DNA of 34,516 nt from Bog-473 sp052148295 (GCA_052148295.1 JBKQIP010000193.1:1-34516); one strand, 5' to 3'; positions 15,958 to 25,582 are shown, counted from the first letter of the stretch. The notes: a model not told the origin generated them from the letters alone. A program made the numbers and translations.

Positions 15958-16755
15958 TCAGAGGTCGAGCGTGAGGCTCACCGGGCAGTGGTCGCTCCCC
16001 ATGATGTCGGGGTGAATGTCCGCGGCGACCACCCGGTCGCGCAAGCCTTCGGACACCAGGAAGTAGTCGATGCGCCAACCGACGTTGCGCTCCCGTGCCC
16101 TGGCGAAGTTGGACCACCACGAGTAGTAGCCGTTGCCCTGGTGGAACATCCGGAAGGTGTCGACGAACCCGGCGTCGAGAAAGTTCTGGAACCCCTCCCG
16201 CTCCTCGTCGGTGAATCCCTTCTTCCCCGTGTTGGACTGCGGATTGGCCAGGTCGTCGGGCGTGTGGGCCACGTTGAGGTCGCCGCAGAAGACCACCGGT
16301 TTCTTCTTCGCCAGAGCCTTGGTGTGGGCCAGGAAGGCGGGATCCCATTGCTGGTGGCGGAGCGCCAGGCGCCCGAGGTCCTCCCTGGTGTTCGGGGTGT
16401 ACACCGTGACCAGAAAGAACGCGTCGAACTCCGCCGTGAGGACCCTTCCCTCGACGTTGGGATCGCCGTAGGCGTCGCCGATCACCTTGTGCCGGGCAAT
16501 GAGGCTCTTGGGGAGCCCACCGGTGACTGCCCGCGGCGTCGGCTTGGTGAAGATGGCCGTGCCCGAGTAGCCCTTCTTCTCCGCCGCATTCCAGTACTCG
16601 GTGTAGTCCGGCAGATCAGGCACCGATTGGTCCTGCTGGGACTTGGTCTCCTGCAGGCAGATCACATCGGGCTCCAGGGCCCGGACGAACGGATCGAAGA
16701 GTCCCTTGCGGACCACCGCCCGGATCCCGTTCACGTTCCACGAGGCGAGCCGCAT
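15958..16755 (-). CDS. xthA: Exonuclease III / AP endonuclease
   Basis: 265 residues of the ExoIII class of the endonuclease/exonuclease/phosphatase superfamily, acting in base-excision repair. Key motifs: LASWNVNGIRAV at the start, the metal-binding Glu in VICLQETKSQQ (about E36), VFCGDLNVAH, the RIDYFLVS strand and the catalytic GSDHCPV near the end. Full length. The ATG at 16755 begins the fold directly; it has no ribosome site but TACATT lies seven bases upstream, so it is another probable leaderless gene. It converges with the racemase-like gene. Confidence 0.94.
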   Translation of the reverse strand: MRLASWNVNGIRAVVRKGLFDPFVRALEPDVICLQETKSQQDQSVPDLPDYTEYWNAAEKKGYSGTAIFTKPTPRAVTGGLPKSLIARHKVIGDAYGDPNVEGRVLTAEFDAFFLVTVYTPNTREDLGRLALRHQQWDPAFLAHTKALAKKKPVVFCGDLNVAHTPDDLANPQSNTGKKGFTDEEREGFQNFLDAGFVDTFRMFHQGNGYYSWWSNFARARERNVGWRIDYFLVSEGLRDRVVAADIHPDIMGSDHCPVSLTLDL

Positions 16756-16762
16756 CACCGCC

Positions 16763-16768
16763 AATGTA
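16763..16768 (-). promoter_or_regulatory. Candidate -10 for leaderless xthA
   Basis: TACATT on the minus strand, seven bases before the xthA ATG, with no Shine-Dalgarno between. Confidence 0.45.
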
Positions 16769-16813
16769 ACGACAGCGGGCGGATCCCGATCGGCCGGAGT
16801 GCGCCGGTGTGCC

Positions 16814-17269
16814 TCAGGCGTACTGCCAGCGGGGAGCCGGCGCCTCACCGTCCGGCCACTCCATGCACTGCACGTCGAACCAGATCGGCAGGAGGTGCTT
16901 CACGTAGAAGGCGTGCACGGTGAGCGCGGGATAGACGAGGTCCTCGTACTCCTTGATGCGCAGGCGCTCGTCCTTCTCCTGGAAACGACGGCACTCCGCC
17001 AGGACGGCGTCGACCTCCTCGCGGCTGTCCATCAACAGGCCGAGATGGTCGTAGCCCGGTGACGACATCGGCTCCTTACCCTCGGCCAGCAGGATGAACT
17101 GGCCGTCGTCCGGCCGCAGCAGATGGCAGGACTGCCCGACCACCTCGGTGTCGATGGAGTCCCAGCCGAGGACGCCGCAGTAGAAGGTGTCCACGTCGTC
17201 GCGGAACTCCGGGGTCAACGTCCCGAACGGGAACGACAGCTCCATGTGGTTGAACCGCATCGTGGCCAT
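16814..17269 (-). CDS. VOC (glyoxalase-fold) family protein
   Basis: 151 residues with the paired beta-alpha-beta-beta-beta pattern of the vicinal-oxygen-chelate superfamily. The start (FNHMELSFPFGTLTPEFRDD, then VDTFYCGVLGWDS) carries the typical first-module His/Glu pattern, and the middle (GYDHLGLLMDSREEVDAVLA) is the second module. The C-terminal 40 residues (Trp- and Pro-rich) are unusual. Function unknown; relatives include dioxygenases and isomerases. The ATG at 17269 has a good AAGGAG about 7 nt upstream, in contrast to its divergent neighbour, which appears leaderless. Confidence 0.75.
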   Translation of the reverse strand: MATMRFNHMELSFPFGTLTPEFRDDVDTFYCGVLGWDSIDTEVVGQSCHLLRPDDGQFILLAEGKEPMSSPGYDHLGLLMDSREEVDAVLAECRRFQEKDERLRIKEYEDLVYPALTVHAFYVKHLLPIWFDVQCMEWPDGEAPAPRWQYA

Positions 17270-17440
17270 GGCTCACTCCTTCCCGACGGCCCCGGCCGCT
17301 CTCTGCGCTGTCCGTTGGGGTGACGTCGGAGACGTGCCCACGCTACCTTGTCGGGGGGCTCCTCGCCGGTCCTTCCTCGGCCAGCTGAACCGTCTCTCCC
17401 CGCTCCGGGCTGTGCCGCGTGGGCCGGCGCACCCCGGCAG

Positions 17441-17446
17441 TACCAT
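17441..17446 (+). promoter_or_regulatory. Candidate -10 for the leaderless GNAT gene
   Basis: TACCAT, six bases (CGCGAC), then the GTG start at 17453. No Shine-Dalgarno is present. Confidence 0.45.
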
Positions 17447-17452
17447 CGCGAC

Positions 17453-18073
17453 GTGACGTCCCGACCCGGCGCTCCGAAGGTCCGCCCGGCCACCGCAGCG
17501 GACGCTTCGGCCATGACGAAGATGCTGGTGCGGGCCTTCGACGACGACCCGGTGGCCCGCTTCATGTTCGCCGGGCCACGACGTCGTCAACGGGGCCTCC
17601 ACTCCTTCTTCGCCTCTCAGCTCCACCAGTACCTGCCCCTCGGTCACGTCTATGTGAGCGAGGATCTCAGCGGGGCGGCGCTGTGGGGCCCGCCGGACCG
17701 GGCGCGCCACCCGGTCATGGAGCTGGTGCGGCTCCTGCCGACCGCGCCCTTTCTGCTCAGCCCCCACACGGTCGACGCGTTGCGGCTGCTGTTCGAAGTG
17801 GAGGGCCTCCATCCCACCGAGCGGCACTGGTACCTGTTCACTCTGGGGACCGCCCCGGAGCGGCAGGGCCAGGGCGTGGGGTCCGCCCTGCTGCAGTCGA
17901 TGCTCGCTCGCGTCGACGAAGCCGGGGAGCCCGCCTACCTCGAATCCTCGAAGGAACGCAACGTCCCGCTCTACGCCCGCTTCGGATTCGCCGTCACGGA
18001 TCGGATCCCCTCGAAAAGGGGCAGCCCCCCGATCTGGCGCATGTGGCGGGAGCCCAGGGTGCCCGAGATCTGA
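17453..18073 (+). CDS. GNAT-family N-acetyltransferase
   Basis: 206 residues. The N-terminus (VRPATAADASAMTKMLVRAF) is the usual GNAT strand and helix 1. The acetyl-CoA loop is at about residues 136-146 (LFTLGTAPERQGQGVGSALL, the Q/R-x-x-G-x-G/A motif), and the C-terminal YLESSKERNVPLYARFGF gives the Asn and Tyr typical of the fold. It transfers an acetyl group from acetyl-CoA to an amine; the acceptor is unknown. The GTG at 17453 fits both the domain start and a TACCAT hexamer six bases ahead. It converges with the SnoaL-like gene. Confidence 0.85.
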   Translation: MTSRPGAPKVRPATAADASAMTKMLVRAFDDDPVARFMFAGPRRRQRGLHSFFASQLHQYLPLGHVYVSEDLSGAALWGPPDRARHPVMELVRLLPTAPFLLSPHTVDALRLLFEVEGLHPTERHWYLFTLGTAPERQGQGVGSALLQSMLARVDEAGEPAYLESSKERNVPLYARFGFAVTDRIPSKRGSPPIWRMWREPRVPEI

Positions 18074-18113
18074 GGAACACGGCCACGCCGGTCATCGGCC
18101 GCGGCGCGCCGGG

Positions 18114-18656
18114 TCAGGTGGCGAGGACGATGTCGGCGGGATCCAACTTACGGTCCGCGATGCCGGCGAAGCCGTCTCCCTCCACGTAGGAATCCTCGCC
18201 GATGAAGAGGCCGTCCTCGTCGATGGGCCAGACGATGGCCATGCGGGCCTCGAAGAGGTAGTCCGCCTCCGGATCGTCGACCTCGATCCCCATGGCGCCC
18301 AGCGTTCTCCCGGGATAGGCGATGCGCATGAGCCCTTCGGTGAGGATGCAGTCCCGGTCCACGACCAGCCGATCGATGTCCTGGTGCAGTTTCCCCGCAC
18401 CCGACGCGGCGAAGTCCTCGTAGAACTTCCGTACCGCGGCCTTTCCCCTGGGGTGCAGGGCATCCGGGTCGCCCGAGTACATGTGATAGTGCGCACGCTC
18501 CGACACCGTGGCCATGACCGCGTCCAGGTCGAGGTGGGCCTCGGCTTGCATGTGCCGCAGCAGCAGCTCGAGGTTGCGCCGCAAGACGGGATCCTTCTCG
18601 GTGGCGAGACGGTCCTCGACCTTGCGCCAGGTCAGGTTCTGATCGATGACGGCCAT
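18114..18656 (-). CDS. SnoaL/NTF2-like protein
   Basis: 180 residues of the NTF2-like cone fold: an N-terminal helix pair (VLRRNLELLLRHMQAEAHLD), then LDAVMATVSERAHYHMYSGD and HPRGKAAVRKFYEDFAA, which is the usual SnoaL helix-turn followed by beta strands ending in FIGEDSYVEGDGF. Such proteins are small-molecule isomerases, cyclases or non-enzymatic binders; the ligand is unknown. The ATG at 18656 has GAGGGG about 7 nt upstream. A second, shorter SnoaL-like gene occurs at 32760-33185. Confidence 0.72.
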   Translation of the reverse strand: MAVIDQNLTWRKVEDRLATEKDPVLRRNLELLLRHMQAEAHLDLDAVMATVSERAHYHMYSGDPDALHPRGKAAVRKFYEDFAASGAGKLHQDIDRLVVDRDCILTEGLMRIAYPGRTLGAMGIEVDDPEADYLFEARMAIVWPIDEDGLFIGEDSYVEGDGFAGIADRKLDPADIVLAT

Positions 18657-18768
18657 GATGGTCCCCTCGGTAAGGCCGGGCCCTTCCTGGGCCCGCCGCC
18701 TCCGGCTCCGGCTGAGGTCACCATTGTGACCGAATCGAGGTGCGCCCGCTCGACCGGCGCCGGGTGGC

Positions 18769-19499
18769 TCAGGCGTCGGAGCGGGCGAAGCGGACCAGCG
18801 CGAGGTACACCACGATGGCGGCGAAGAAGGCGAAGGTGGCCAAGCCGGCCCAGTGGTGAAGGTACCCCGCCGTGGGGAGCTGGACGGCCGCTTGGGCGCC
18901 CTGGAAAGGCAGGTGTCTCGCGATCGACTTGGGCAGGACACTGGCCAGGGTCTGCTCGACCACCAGTGGCCACACCAGCACCAGGGTGACCGCCAGCGCG
19001 GTGCTCCGGATGAGCGCGCCGACACCGGCACCGAGCGCCGCCCCGATGGCGCAGACGGCCACGTAGCCCCAGAGCGCCTGGCGAACCTGGTGGTCGGCGA
19101 AGTGGGCGGTGGGCAGACCACGGTGGCTCAGGATGGCCATGGTCATGGGGAAGGAGATGGCCAGGTAGACGACGGCGGCCACCGCGCCCACGATGGCCAG
19201 GATGATGAGTTTGCTCCAGAACACCTCCATGCGTCGGGGCGTCGCCGTCAGGGTGATGCGCATGGTGCCGAAGCGGTACTCCTGGGTGAACGACTGCACC
19301 CCCAGGATGAGGAGGAAGTACAACAGGAACGGGTTCGTGGTCGACTGGAGAGCGGTGCCGGGCGACGCCACCGGCCCGAGCTTGAGGAGCGACGCCGTCA
19401 AGGCGGCCAGGGCCAGGGTGACCACGATCCCGACCACCACCACCACGAAGTTGGCGCGGGCGGTGGAGAATTTGATCCATTCTGAGCGCAACGCCCGCT

Positions 19500-19503
<4 letters not shown>
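18769..19503 (-). CDS. ABC transporter permease (ABC-2 type)
   Basis: 244 residues with about six membrane segments: a cytoplasmic amphipathic start (MKRALRSEWIKFSTARANF), then VVVVVGIVVTLALAALTASL, a segment ending in the conserved QEYRFGTMRITLTATPRR loop, and four more hydrophobic stretches to the C-terminus. The EWIKF and EYRFGT motifs are typical of ABC-2 permeases that export lipids, drugs or peptides. Its ATG overlaps the ATPase stop (ATGA), so the two are co-translated as a one-ATPase, one-permease exporter. Substrate unknown. Confidence 0.88.
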
Positions 19504-20437
<934 letters not shown>

Positions 20438-20441
<4 letters not shown>

Positions 20442-20488
20442 GGCGACCAGGGGTGCGTCATCGGTGGAGCCGGCACGGCGTCACGATA
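20438..20488 (-). promoter_or_regulatory. Possible leaderless leader ORF controlling the ABC exporter
   Basis: TATCGT (20488-20483), six bases, then GTG at 20476 opening a 12-codon frame (MPAPPMTHPWSP). Its TGA (20440-20438) overlaps the ATPase GTG as GTGA. The -10-to-GTG spacing equals that of the leaderless genes in this window. The peptide is Pro-rich. Translation of it is not shown. Confidence 0.35.
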
Positions 20489-20672
20489 GTGGCGCGGCCC
20501 CGAGCCGGCCGTGATGACGATAAAATCCGGGTCGCGCCCAGCCGGCGAGGGCGACCCGCTTCCCACCGCCCCCACGACACCGTGCCCGTCGCGCCTCCCC
20601 CTTCGCTCCCGCGCCGTCCATGGCGCGATCGCCGGCGGACCCCGAGCGGAGGCCCCCGCGCGACAAAGAGGC

Positions 20673-20678
20673 TACGAT
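20673..20678 (+). promoter_or_regulatory. Candidate -10 of the DUF35/thiolase operon
   Basis: TACGAT 41 nt before the ATG at 20720, giving a leader of about 35 nt that includes GAGAGA near the start codon. No convincing -35 was found. Confidence 0.3.
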
Positions 20679-20719
20679 CCGGCGAGCCCCCGCTGCCACC
20701 CGACACCCCGAGAGAGCCG

Positions 20720-21706
20720 ATGACCCGCTTCGTTGAGAGCACGATCACCTTCCCCTACAAGCGGTCGCTGGGCCCGGTGGTGGGCGCCTTCATGACGGCC
20801 CTGACCGAGAGGCGGATTCTGGGCATCCGCTGCAACGATGCCGTCCTGGTGCCGCCCATGGAGTGGGACCCCGCCACCGGGGACGAACTCGCCCACGAGT
20901 TCGTCGAGGTCGGCCCGGCCGGCACCGTGGAATCGTGGACCTGGGTGCCCGCCCCGTCGACGCAGCACCCGCTGCGGCAGCCCTTCGCCTTCGCGTTCAT
21001 CCGCCTGGACGGGGCCTCCACTCCCCTGCTCCACGCCGTCGACGCCGGCTCACCGGCGAGGATGACCGAGGGGCTGCGGGTGGCCCCCCGCTGGCGAGGT
21101 GCCCGCCTGGGCCGGATCGACGACATCGTCTGCTTCGTGCCCGGCGAGGCGGCCGAGACCGACGGGGACGACGAGGGACCGGCCACCGAGCCGGTCCAGC
21201 GCATGGACTACCTGGCCTCGATCACCTACCGGAACCCCGTGCCGGTGGCGGCGGACCGCGCCGTCGCCGCCTCCCGTGAGCACCGGCTGCTGGGATTGCG
21301 CTGCCCCACGTGTGCGCGTGTGTACACCGGAGGGCGGGGCTACTGCCCCGTCGACGCCCTCGAGCTCGGGCCCGAGTGCGAGGTCGATCTGCCCCACGTG
21401 GGCACGATCACCAACTTCAGCATCGTCACCCCGGTGCAGTACCCGGGCCAGACGGAGACGGAGCCCTTCGTGCGGGCCTTCGTCCTCCTCGACGACACCG
21501 ACGTCATCATCCCCTACTCGCCGGTGATCGACCTGCCCGCCGACCAGGTCCACGTGGGCCAGCGGGTCGAGGCGGTGTGGGCCTCGCCGGCCGAGGAGCT
21601 CGACGACGGGGGCGGCATGGCCGGGGCCTTCGGGTCCCTGCTCGGCTGGATCCCCATCGACCAGCCCGACATCGACCGTCCCGATCTCGTGAACCGGATC
21701 TTCTGA
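20720..21706 (+). CDS. Duplicated DUF35/OB-fold zinc-ribbon protein
   Basis: 328 residues made of two DUF35 units (rubredoxin-like ribbon plus OB fold). Unit 1 (about 15-150) starts GAFMTALTERRILGIRC and has a degenerate ribbon (RCNDAVLVPP, only one Cys). Unit 2 (about 180-300) starts AASREHRLLGLRCPTCARVY with CPTC and later YCPVD, so three Cys and an Asp, then the OB strands (GTITNFSIVTPVQYPG). Proteins of this type bind acyl-CoA and partner thiolase-fold enzymes, for example with Ltp2 in mycobacterial sterol side-chain removal. The ATG at 20720 was chosen at the domain start. Its stop overlaps the next gene's start (TGATG), matching such a complex. Confidence 0.85.
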   Translation: MTRFVESTITFPYKRSLGPVVGAFMTALTERRILGIRCNDAVLVPPMEWDPATGDELAHEFVEVGPAGTVESWTWVPAPSTQHPLRQPFAFAFIRLDGASTPLLHAVDAGSPARMTEGLRVAPRWRGARLGRIDDIVCFVPGEAAETDGDDEGPATEPVQRMDYLASITYRNPVPVAADRAVAASREHRLLGLRCPTCARVYTGGRGYCPVDALELGPECEVDLPHVGTITNFSIVTPVQYPGQTETEPFVRAFVLLDDTDVIIPYSPVIDLPADQVHVGQRVEAVWASPAEELDDGGGMAGAFGSLLGWIPIDQPDIDRPDLVNRIF

Positions 21707-22746
21707 TGGGGAACGGCGCCAGCGCACCGGCCGGCGACGTGGCGGTGGTGGGGTGGGCCCAGACGGCCATGGTCCGCCACACCGACCGGTCCGAGACGCA
21801 GCTGCTGATGGAGGTCATCACCAGCGCCCTCGCGCCGCTGGGGCTGACCCGGACGGACGTCGACTTCACCTGCCTGGGCAGCTGCGACTACATCACCGGT
21901 CAGGCGTTCTCCTTCGTCTCGAACCTCGACGCCATCGGGGCCTGGCCGCCCAAGCGTGACTCCCACGTCGAGATGGACGGGGCCTGGGCCCTGTACGAGG
22001 CGTGGCTCCGCCTGCGCGAAGGTGACCTCGAGATCGCCGTGGTCACCGGATCGGGTCGCTCGTCGACCGGTGACCCGGCCCTGATCTACCCCATGGAGAT
22101 GGACCCCTACTTCCTCGCCCCGCTCGGTGCCGACCCCCTCACCTTCGCCGCCTTGCAGGCCCGGGCCGTGATCGGCGCGGGCATCGCCGACGAACGGTCC
22201 ATGGCCGAGGTGGCGGTGCGGTCTCGGGGCGGCGGCGACGTCGAGGCGCTGCTGGCCGAGGACTACCTCCGGGCCCCGCTGCGCCGTCACGACGTGCCAC
22301 CGATCACCGACGGCGCCGCGGCCATGGTGCTGGCCACCGGTCCCCGGGCGCGCCAGCTGGTCGAGCGTCCGGCCTACATCACCGGATTCGACCACCGCAC
22401 CGACTGCCACAATCCCTCGTTCCGGGCGCTGGACGACTCGCCCTCCACCCGCATCGCCGCCGCGGCCGCCGGCCTGGGCGACGCACCGGTCGAGGTCGCC
22501 GAGCTCCAAGCCGCGTTCACCCATGAGGAGCTGCTGCTGCGCCGGGTCCTCGAGCTGGGTGACGAGGTGGCGGTCAACCCCTCGGGCGGGGCCCTGCGCT
22601 CCAACCCGATCATGGCCACCGGCCTGTGCCGCATCGGCTACGCCGCCGACCACATCTTCGGCGGCGGCCACCGAGCCCTGGCCCATGCGACCTCCGGACC
22701 CTGCCTGCAACAGAACCTCATCTGCATCGTGGAGGGCCGTTCATGA
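21706..22746 (+). CDS. Thiolase-fold (Ltp-like) protein, non-classical 1
   Basis: 346 residues with thiolase-superfamily architecture: start VAVVGWAQTAMVRHTDRSET, a first-half core ending EIAVVTGSGRSSTGDP, and second-half motifs VAELQAAFTHEELLLRR and NPSGGALRSNPIMATG. The active site is not that of a true thiolase. The position of the nucleophilic Cys reads VEMDGAWALYE, and the C-terminal GHP His is replaced (SNPIMATG). One His remains in AFTHEE. It is likely a lipid-transfer-type aldolase or hydrolase subunit rather than a condensing enzyme. It is coupled upstream to the DUF35 protein (TGATG) and downstream to the second thiolase-fold gene (ATGA). Confidence 0.88.
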   Translation: MGNGASAPAGDVAVVGWAQTAMVRHTDRSETQLLMEVITSALAPLGLTRTDVDFTCLGSCDYITGQAFSFVSNLDAIGAWPPKRDSHVEMDGAWALYEAWLRLREGDLEIAVVTGSGRSSTGDPALIYPMEMDPYFLAPLGADPLTFAALQARAVIGAGIADERSMAEVAVRSRGGGDVEALLAEDYLRAPLRRHDVPPITDGAAAMVLATGPRARQLVERPAYITGFDHRTDCHNPSFRALDDSPSTRIAAAAAGLGDAPVEVAELQAAFTHEELLLRRVLELGDEVAVNPSGGALRSNPIMATGLCRIGYAADHIFGGGHRALAHATSGPCLQQNLICIVEGRS

Positions 22747-23909
22747 GCGCGTCCCCGTGTGCCGTCGTCGGGGTGGGACAGACCCACCACAAGTCGCGCC
22801 GGCTCGACGTGTCCTTCGGCGGCCTGGTGCGCGAAGCGGTCTTCCGTGCCCTCGAGGACGCCCACATGACCATGGCCGACATCGAGGCCGTCATCGTGGG
22901 CAAGGCCCCCGACCTCTTCGAGGGCGTGATGAAGCCCGAGCTCTACCTCTCCGACGCCCTCGGCGCCGTGGGCAAGCCCATGTTCCGCGTGCACACCGCC
23001 GGCTCGGTCGGGGGGACGACCGCCATCGTGGCGGCGTCACACGTGCAGGTGGGCAAACACCGCACCGTCCTCGCCGTGGCCTTCGAGAAGCAGTCGGAGG
23101 GCAATGCCCAGTTCGCCCTCGGGAGCGGCCGGGGCGCCTCGCTCGGCGCGGGGGGTGCCTTCGCCCCCTTCATCCGGGCCTACATCGAGCGCAGCGGCGC
23201 TCCCGAGCACATCGGCTGGAAGGTAGCGGTCAAGGACCGCCTCAACGCGCTCAAGAACCCCTACGCCCACCTCAAGATCGAGGACATCTCCATCGAGAAG
23301 GTCAAGAACTCGCCGATGATGTGGGAGCCCATCCGGTTTCTCGAGTCGTGCCCCTCCTCCGACGGTGCCTGCGCCGTGGTGCTCACCGACGAGGCCGGCG
23401 GCCGGGCCGCCGCGGCCGACGGGCGCCCCCCGGCGTGGGTCCTGGGCGCGTCGTCCCGCTCCGAGCCGCCGAACTTCCCGGGCCGCGACCCGGTGCGGCC
23501 CGCCGCCGCCCTGCAGTGCGCGGCCGACGTGTACGGGCAGGCCGGCATCACCGAGCCGCGCCACCAGATCGACATGGCCGAGCTGTACGTGCCGTTCTCG
23601 TGGTACGAACCCATCTGGCTCGAGGCCTTCGGCCTGGCCGACGAGGGGGAGGGCTGGAAGCTGACCGACGACGGCACCACCGCGCTCGGCGGCTCCCTCC
23701 CGATCAACGCCTCGGGCGGCGTGCTGTCGAGCAACCCCATCGGCGCCTCCGGGCTGCTTCGCTTCGCCGAAGCGGCCGACCAGGTGCGGGGGGCCGCCGG
23801 CGAGCACCAGGTGGAGGGCGCGAAGGTCGCCCTGGGCATGGCCTACGGCGCCAACAACCAGTACTTCAGCACCTGGGTCGTCGGGAGCTCGCTCCAGCCG
23901 TTCGGGTGA
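22743..23909 (+). CDS. Thiolase-fold (Ltp-like) protein, non-classical 2
   Basis: 388 residues. Thiolase-fold signals: VVGVGQTHHKSRRLDVSFGG, DIEAVIVGKAPDLFEG, SVGGTTAIVAASHVQVGKH, and INASGGVLSSNPIGASGLLR. As in its partner, the nucleophile site lacks Cys (RVHTAGSVGGTT), the GHP His is Asn (SNPIGASG), and the other usual His region reads ELYVPFSWYEPIW. The Tyr/Trp-rich pocket recalls Ltp-type retro-aldolases. The ATG at 22743 overlaps the preceding stop. Two such paralogues next to a DUF35 gene resemble the mycobacterial ltp3/ltp4 set, so a mixed thiolase-fold complex with DUF35 is likely. Confidence 0.88.
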   Translation: MSASPCAVVGVGQTHHKSRRLDVSFGGLVREAVFRALEDAHMTMADIEAVIVGKAPDLFEGVMKPELYLSDALGAVGKPMFRVHTAGSVGGTTAIVAASHVQVGKHRTVLAVAFEKQSEGNAQFALGSGRGASLGAGGAFAPFIRAYIERSGAPEHIGWKVAVKDRLNALKNPYAHLKIEDISIEKVKNSPMMWEPIRFLESCPSSDGACAVVLTDEAGGRAAAADGRPPAWVLGASSRSEPPNFPGRDPVRPAAALQCAADVYGQAGITEPRHQIDMAELYVPFSWYEPIWLEAFGLADEGEGWKLTDDGTTALGGSLPINASGGVLSSNPIGASGLLRFAEAADQVRGAAGEHQVEGAKVALGMAYGANNQYFSTWVVGSSLQPFG

Positions 23910-23933
23910 CCGGCGCGGCGAAGGGAGGACGCG

Positions 23934-25091
23934 GTGGACCTGGAACTGACGGCGGAGCAACTGGAGCTCAAGGATGAGTTGCGCCACTACTTCGTCCGCC
24001 TGGTGGAGGACGTAGAGGGATCGAAGGGCGGGGAACCGACCTACACCCACTACATCCGCCGGATGGGTGCCGACGGCTGGCTCGGGTTGGGTTGGCCGGT
24101 GGAGTACGGCGGTCAGGCCCGGGGTCCGATCGAGCAGATGATCTTCGTGGAGGAATCCCACTGGGCGGGCGTGCCCCTCCCCCTGCTCACCCTCAACAGC
24201 GTAGGCCCGACCCTGATGGCCCTGGGCACCGACGAGCAGAAGCGGCGGATCCTGCCCGGCATCCTCCGCGGCGAGGTCCACTTCGCCATCGGCTACACCG
24301 AGCCCTCCGCCGGCACCGACCTGGCGTCGCTGCAGACGCGGGCCGTGCGCGACGGTGATGAGTACGTGATCGACGGTCAGAAGATCTACACCAGCGCCAT
24401 CCAGTACGCCGACTACGTCTGGCTGGCGGCCCGTACCGACCCCGGTGCCCCCAAGCACAAGGGCTTGTCGGTCTTCATCGTGCCGGTCGACACTCCCGGC
24501 TTCAGCTGGACCCCACTGGCCACCATCGGCGGCGACTTCACCAGCTCGACGTTCTACGAGGGCGTGCGGGTGCCCGCCGAGAACCTGGTGGGCGGGGAGA
24601 ACCACGGCTGGAAGCTCATCACCAACCAGCTCAACCACGAGCGGGTGGCGATCTGCCCCGCCTCGGGGCTGCTGCGGAGCCTCACCGACGTGCGGCGCTG
24701 GGCCCAGGAGCACACGCTGGGCGACGGGACGAGGGTGATCGACCAGGAGTGGGTGCGCGTGCACCTGGCCAAGGTGCACGCCAAGATCGAAGTGCTCAAG
24801 CTCTTCAACTGGAAGGTGGCCTGGGCCGCCGGCAAGGGGCTGAACCCGGCCGACGCCTCGGCCACCAAGGTCTACGGCACCGAGCTCGCCCTCGAGGTCT
24901 ACCGTCTCCTGCTCGAGGTGGTGGGTCAAGCCGGCTACCTGCCCGAGGGATCGCCCGGCGCCGCCCTCTCGGGCCGGCTCGAGCGGCAGGCCCGGGGCCA
25001 GACCATCTTCACCTTCGGGGGCGGCACCAACGAGATCCAACGTGACATCATCGCCATGATCGGGTTGGGCATGCCCCGCGCGCCGCGCTGA
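23934..25091 (+). CDS. Acyl-CoA dehydrogenase
   Basis: 385 residues of the flavin-dependent acyl-CoA dehydrogenase family, which desaturates acyl-CoA at C2-C3. Visible: helical N-domain (LELTAEQLELKDELRHYFVR), middle domain with FAIGYTEPSAGTDLASLQTR and IDGQKIYTSAIQYADYVWLA, and the C-terminal FTFGGGTNEIQRDIIAM that contacts FAD. The GTG at 23934 has AAGGGAGG upstream and lies 24 nt after the second thiolase-fold gene, so it is in the same operon and probably supplies or processes the same CoA ester. The large hydrophobic pocket residues cannot be read reliably, so chain length is unknown. Confidence 0.92.
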   Translation: MDLELTAEQLELKDELRHYFVRLVEDVEGSKGGEPTYTHYIRRMGADGWLGLGWPVEYGGQARGPIEQMIFVEESHWAGVPLPLLTLNSVGPTLMALGTDEQKRRILPGILRGEVHFAIGYTEPSAGTDLASLQTRAVRDGDEYVIDGQKIYTSAIQYADYVWLAARTDPGAPKHKGLSVFIVPVDTPGFSWTPLATIGGDFTSSTFYEGVRVPAENLVGGENHGWKLITNQLNHERVAICPASGLLRSLTDVRRWAQEHTLGDGTRVIDQEWVRVHLAKVHAKIEVLKLFNWKVAWAAGKGLNPADASATKVYGTELALEVYRLLLEVVGQAGYLPEGSPGAALSGRLERQARGQTIFTFGGGTNEIQRDIIAMIGLGMPRAPR

Positions 25092-25137
25092 AGGTGCCCG
25101 CCGACCTGATGGGCTTCCTTCGGAGCGGTGCCGCCCC

Positions 25138-25541
25138 ATGACGTCGCTCACACCGGCCGTCGTGGTCGGGGGCGGTTCCGGCATCGGGGCCGCCGTGGCG
25201 GAGCAGCTGCGGATGACCGGTGCGGCGGTGATGGTCTGGGACGTGGCCGGATGTGGAGATCTGGAGTGCGACATCACGGATCCGCATCAGGTTGCCGATG
25301 CCACCCGGACCACCATTGACGAAATCGGCCCACCGGCCAGCGTCACCATCACCTCGGGCGTGGGCCACAGCCGGTACCTGGCGGACGCGGCACCCGAGGA
25401 ATGGGATCGCGTCATGAGCGTCAATGCCCGGGGGCCCACGGCATGTCGTGGATGACCGGCCAAGTCACCGAATGCGATGGCGGCCTCGGTCTCGCCAGCC
25501 CTATCGACCCAACGGCACAAGGTGCCGACGAACCAGCCTGA
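25138..25541 (+). pseudogene. Short-chain dehydrogenase remnant with internal deletion
   Basis: The frame from the ATG at 25138 reads as an SDR N-terminus: VVVGGGSGIGAAVAEQLRMT (cofactor glycine motif), LECDITDP, TITSGVGHS and WDRVMSVNARGPT. It then stops at 25453-25455. Directly across the stop, in another frame, the sequence resumes as a typical SDR C-terminus (SWMTGQVTECDGGLGLASPI, ending at the TGA 25539-25541). The middle of about 110-130 residues, including the YxxxK active site, is missing. So an SDR gene lost an internal segment and its frame, and is almost certainly inactive. It lies 46 nt after the acyl-CoA dehydrogenase and was probably once part of that operon (a 3-hydroxyacyl-CoA dehydrogenase-like role is possible). 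Confidence 0.8.
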
Positions 25542-25582
25542 CGTGCAACGACGTCTCATTTTGATTGATCAAGGAGTCTCGT

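Noticed and set aside
23037..25277. A 746-codon leftward open frame opposite the thiolase-fold and acyl-CoA dehydrogenase genes
   Set aside because: It spans two clearly real genes on the other strand, and its protein shows only low-complexity shadow sequence.
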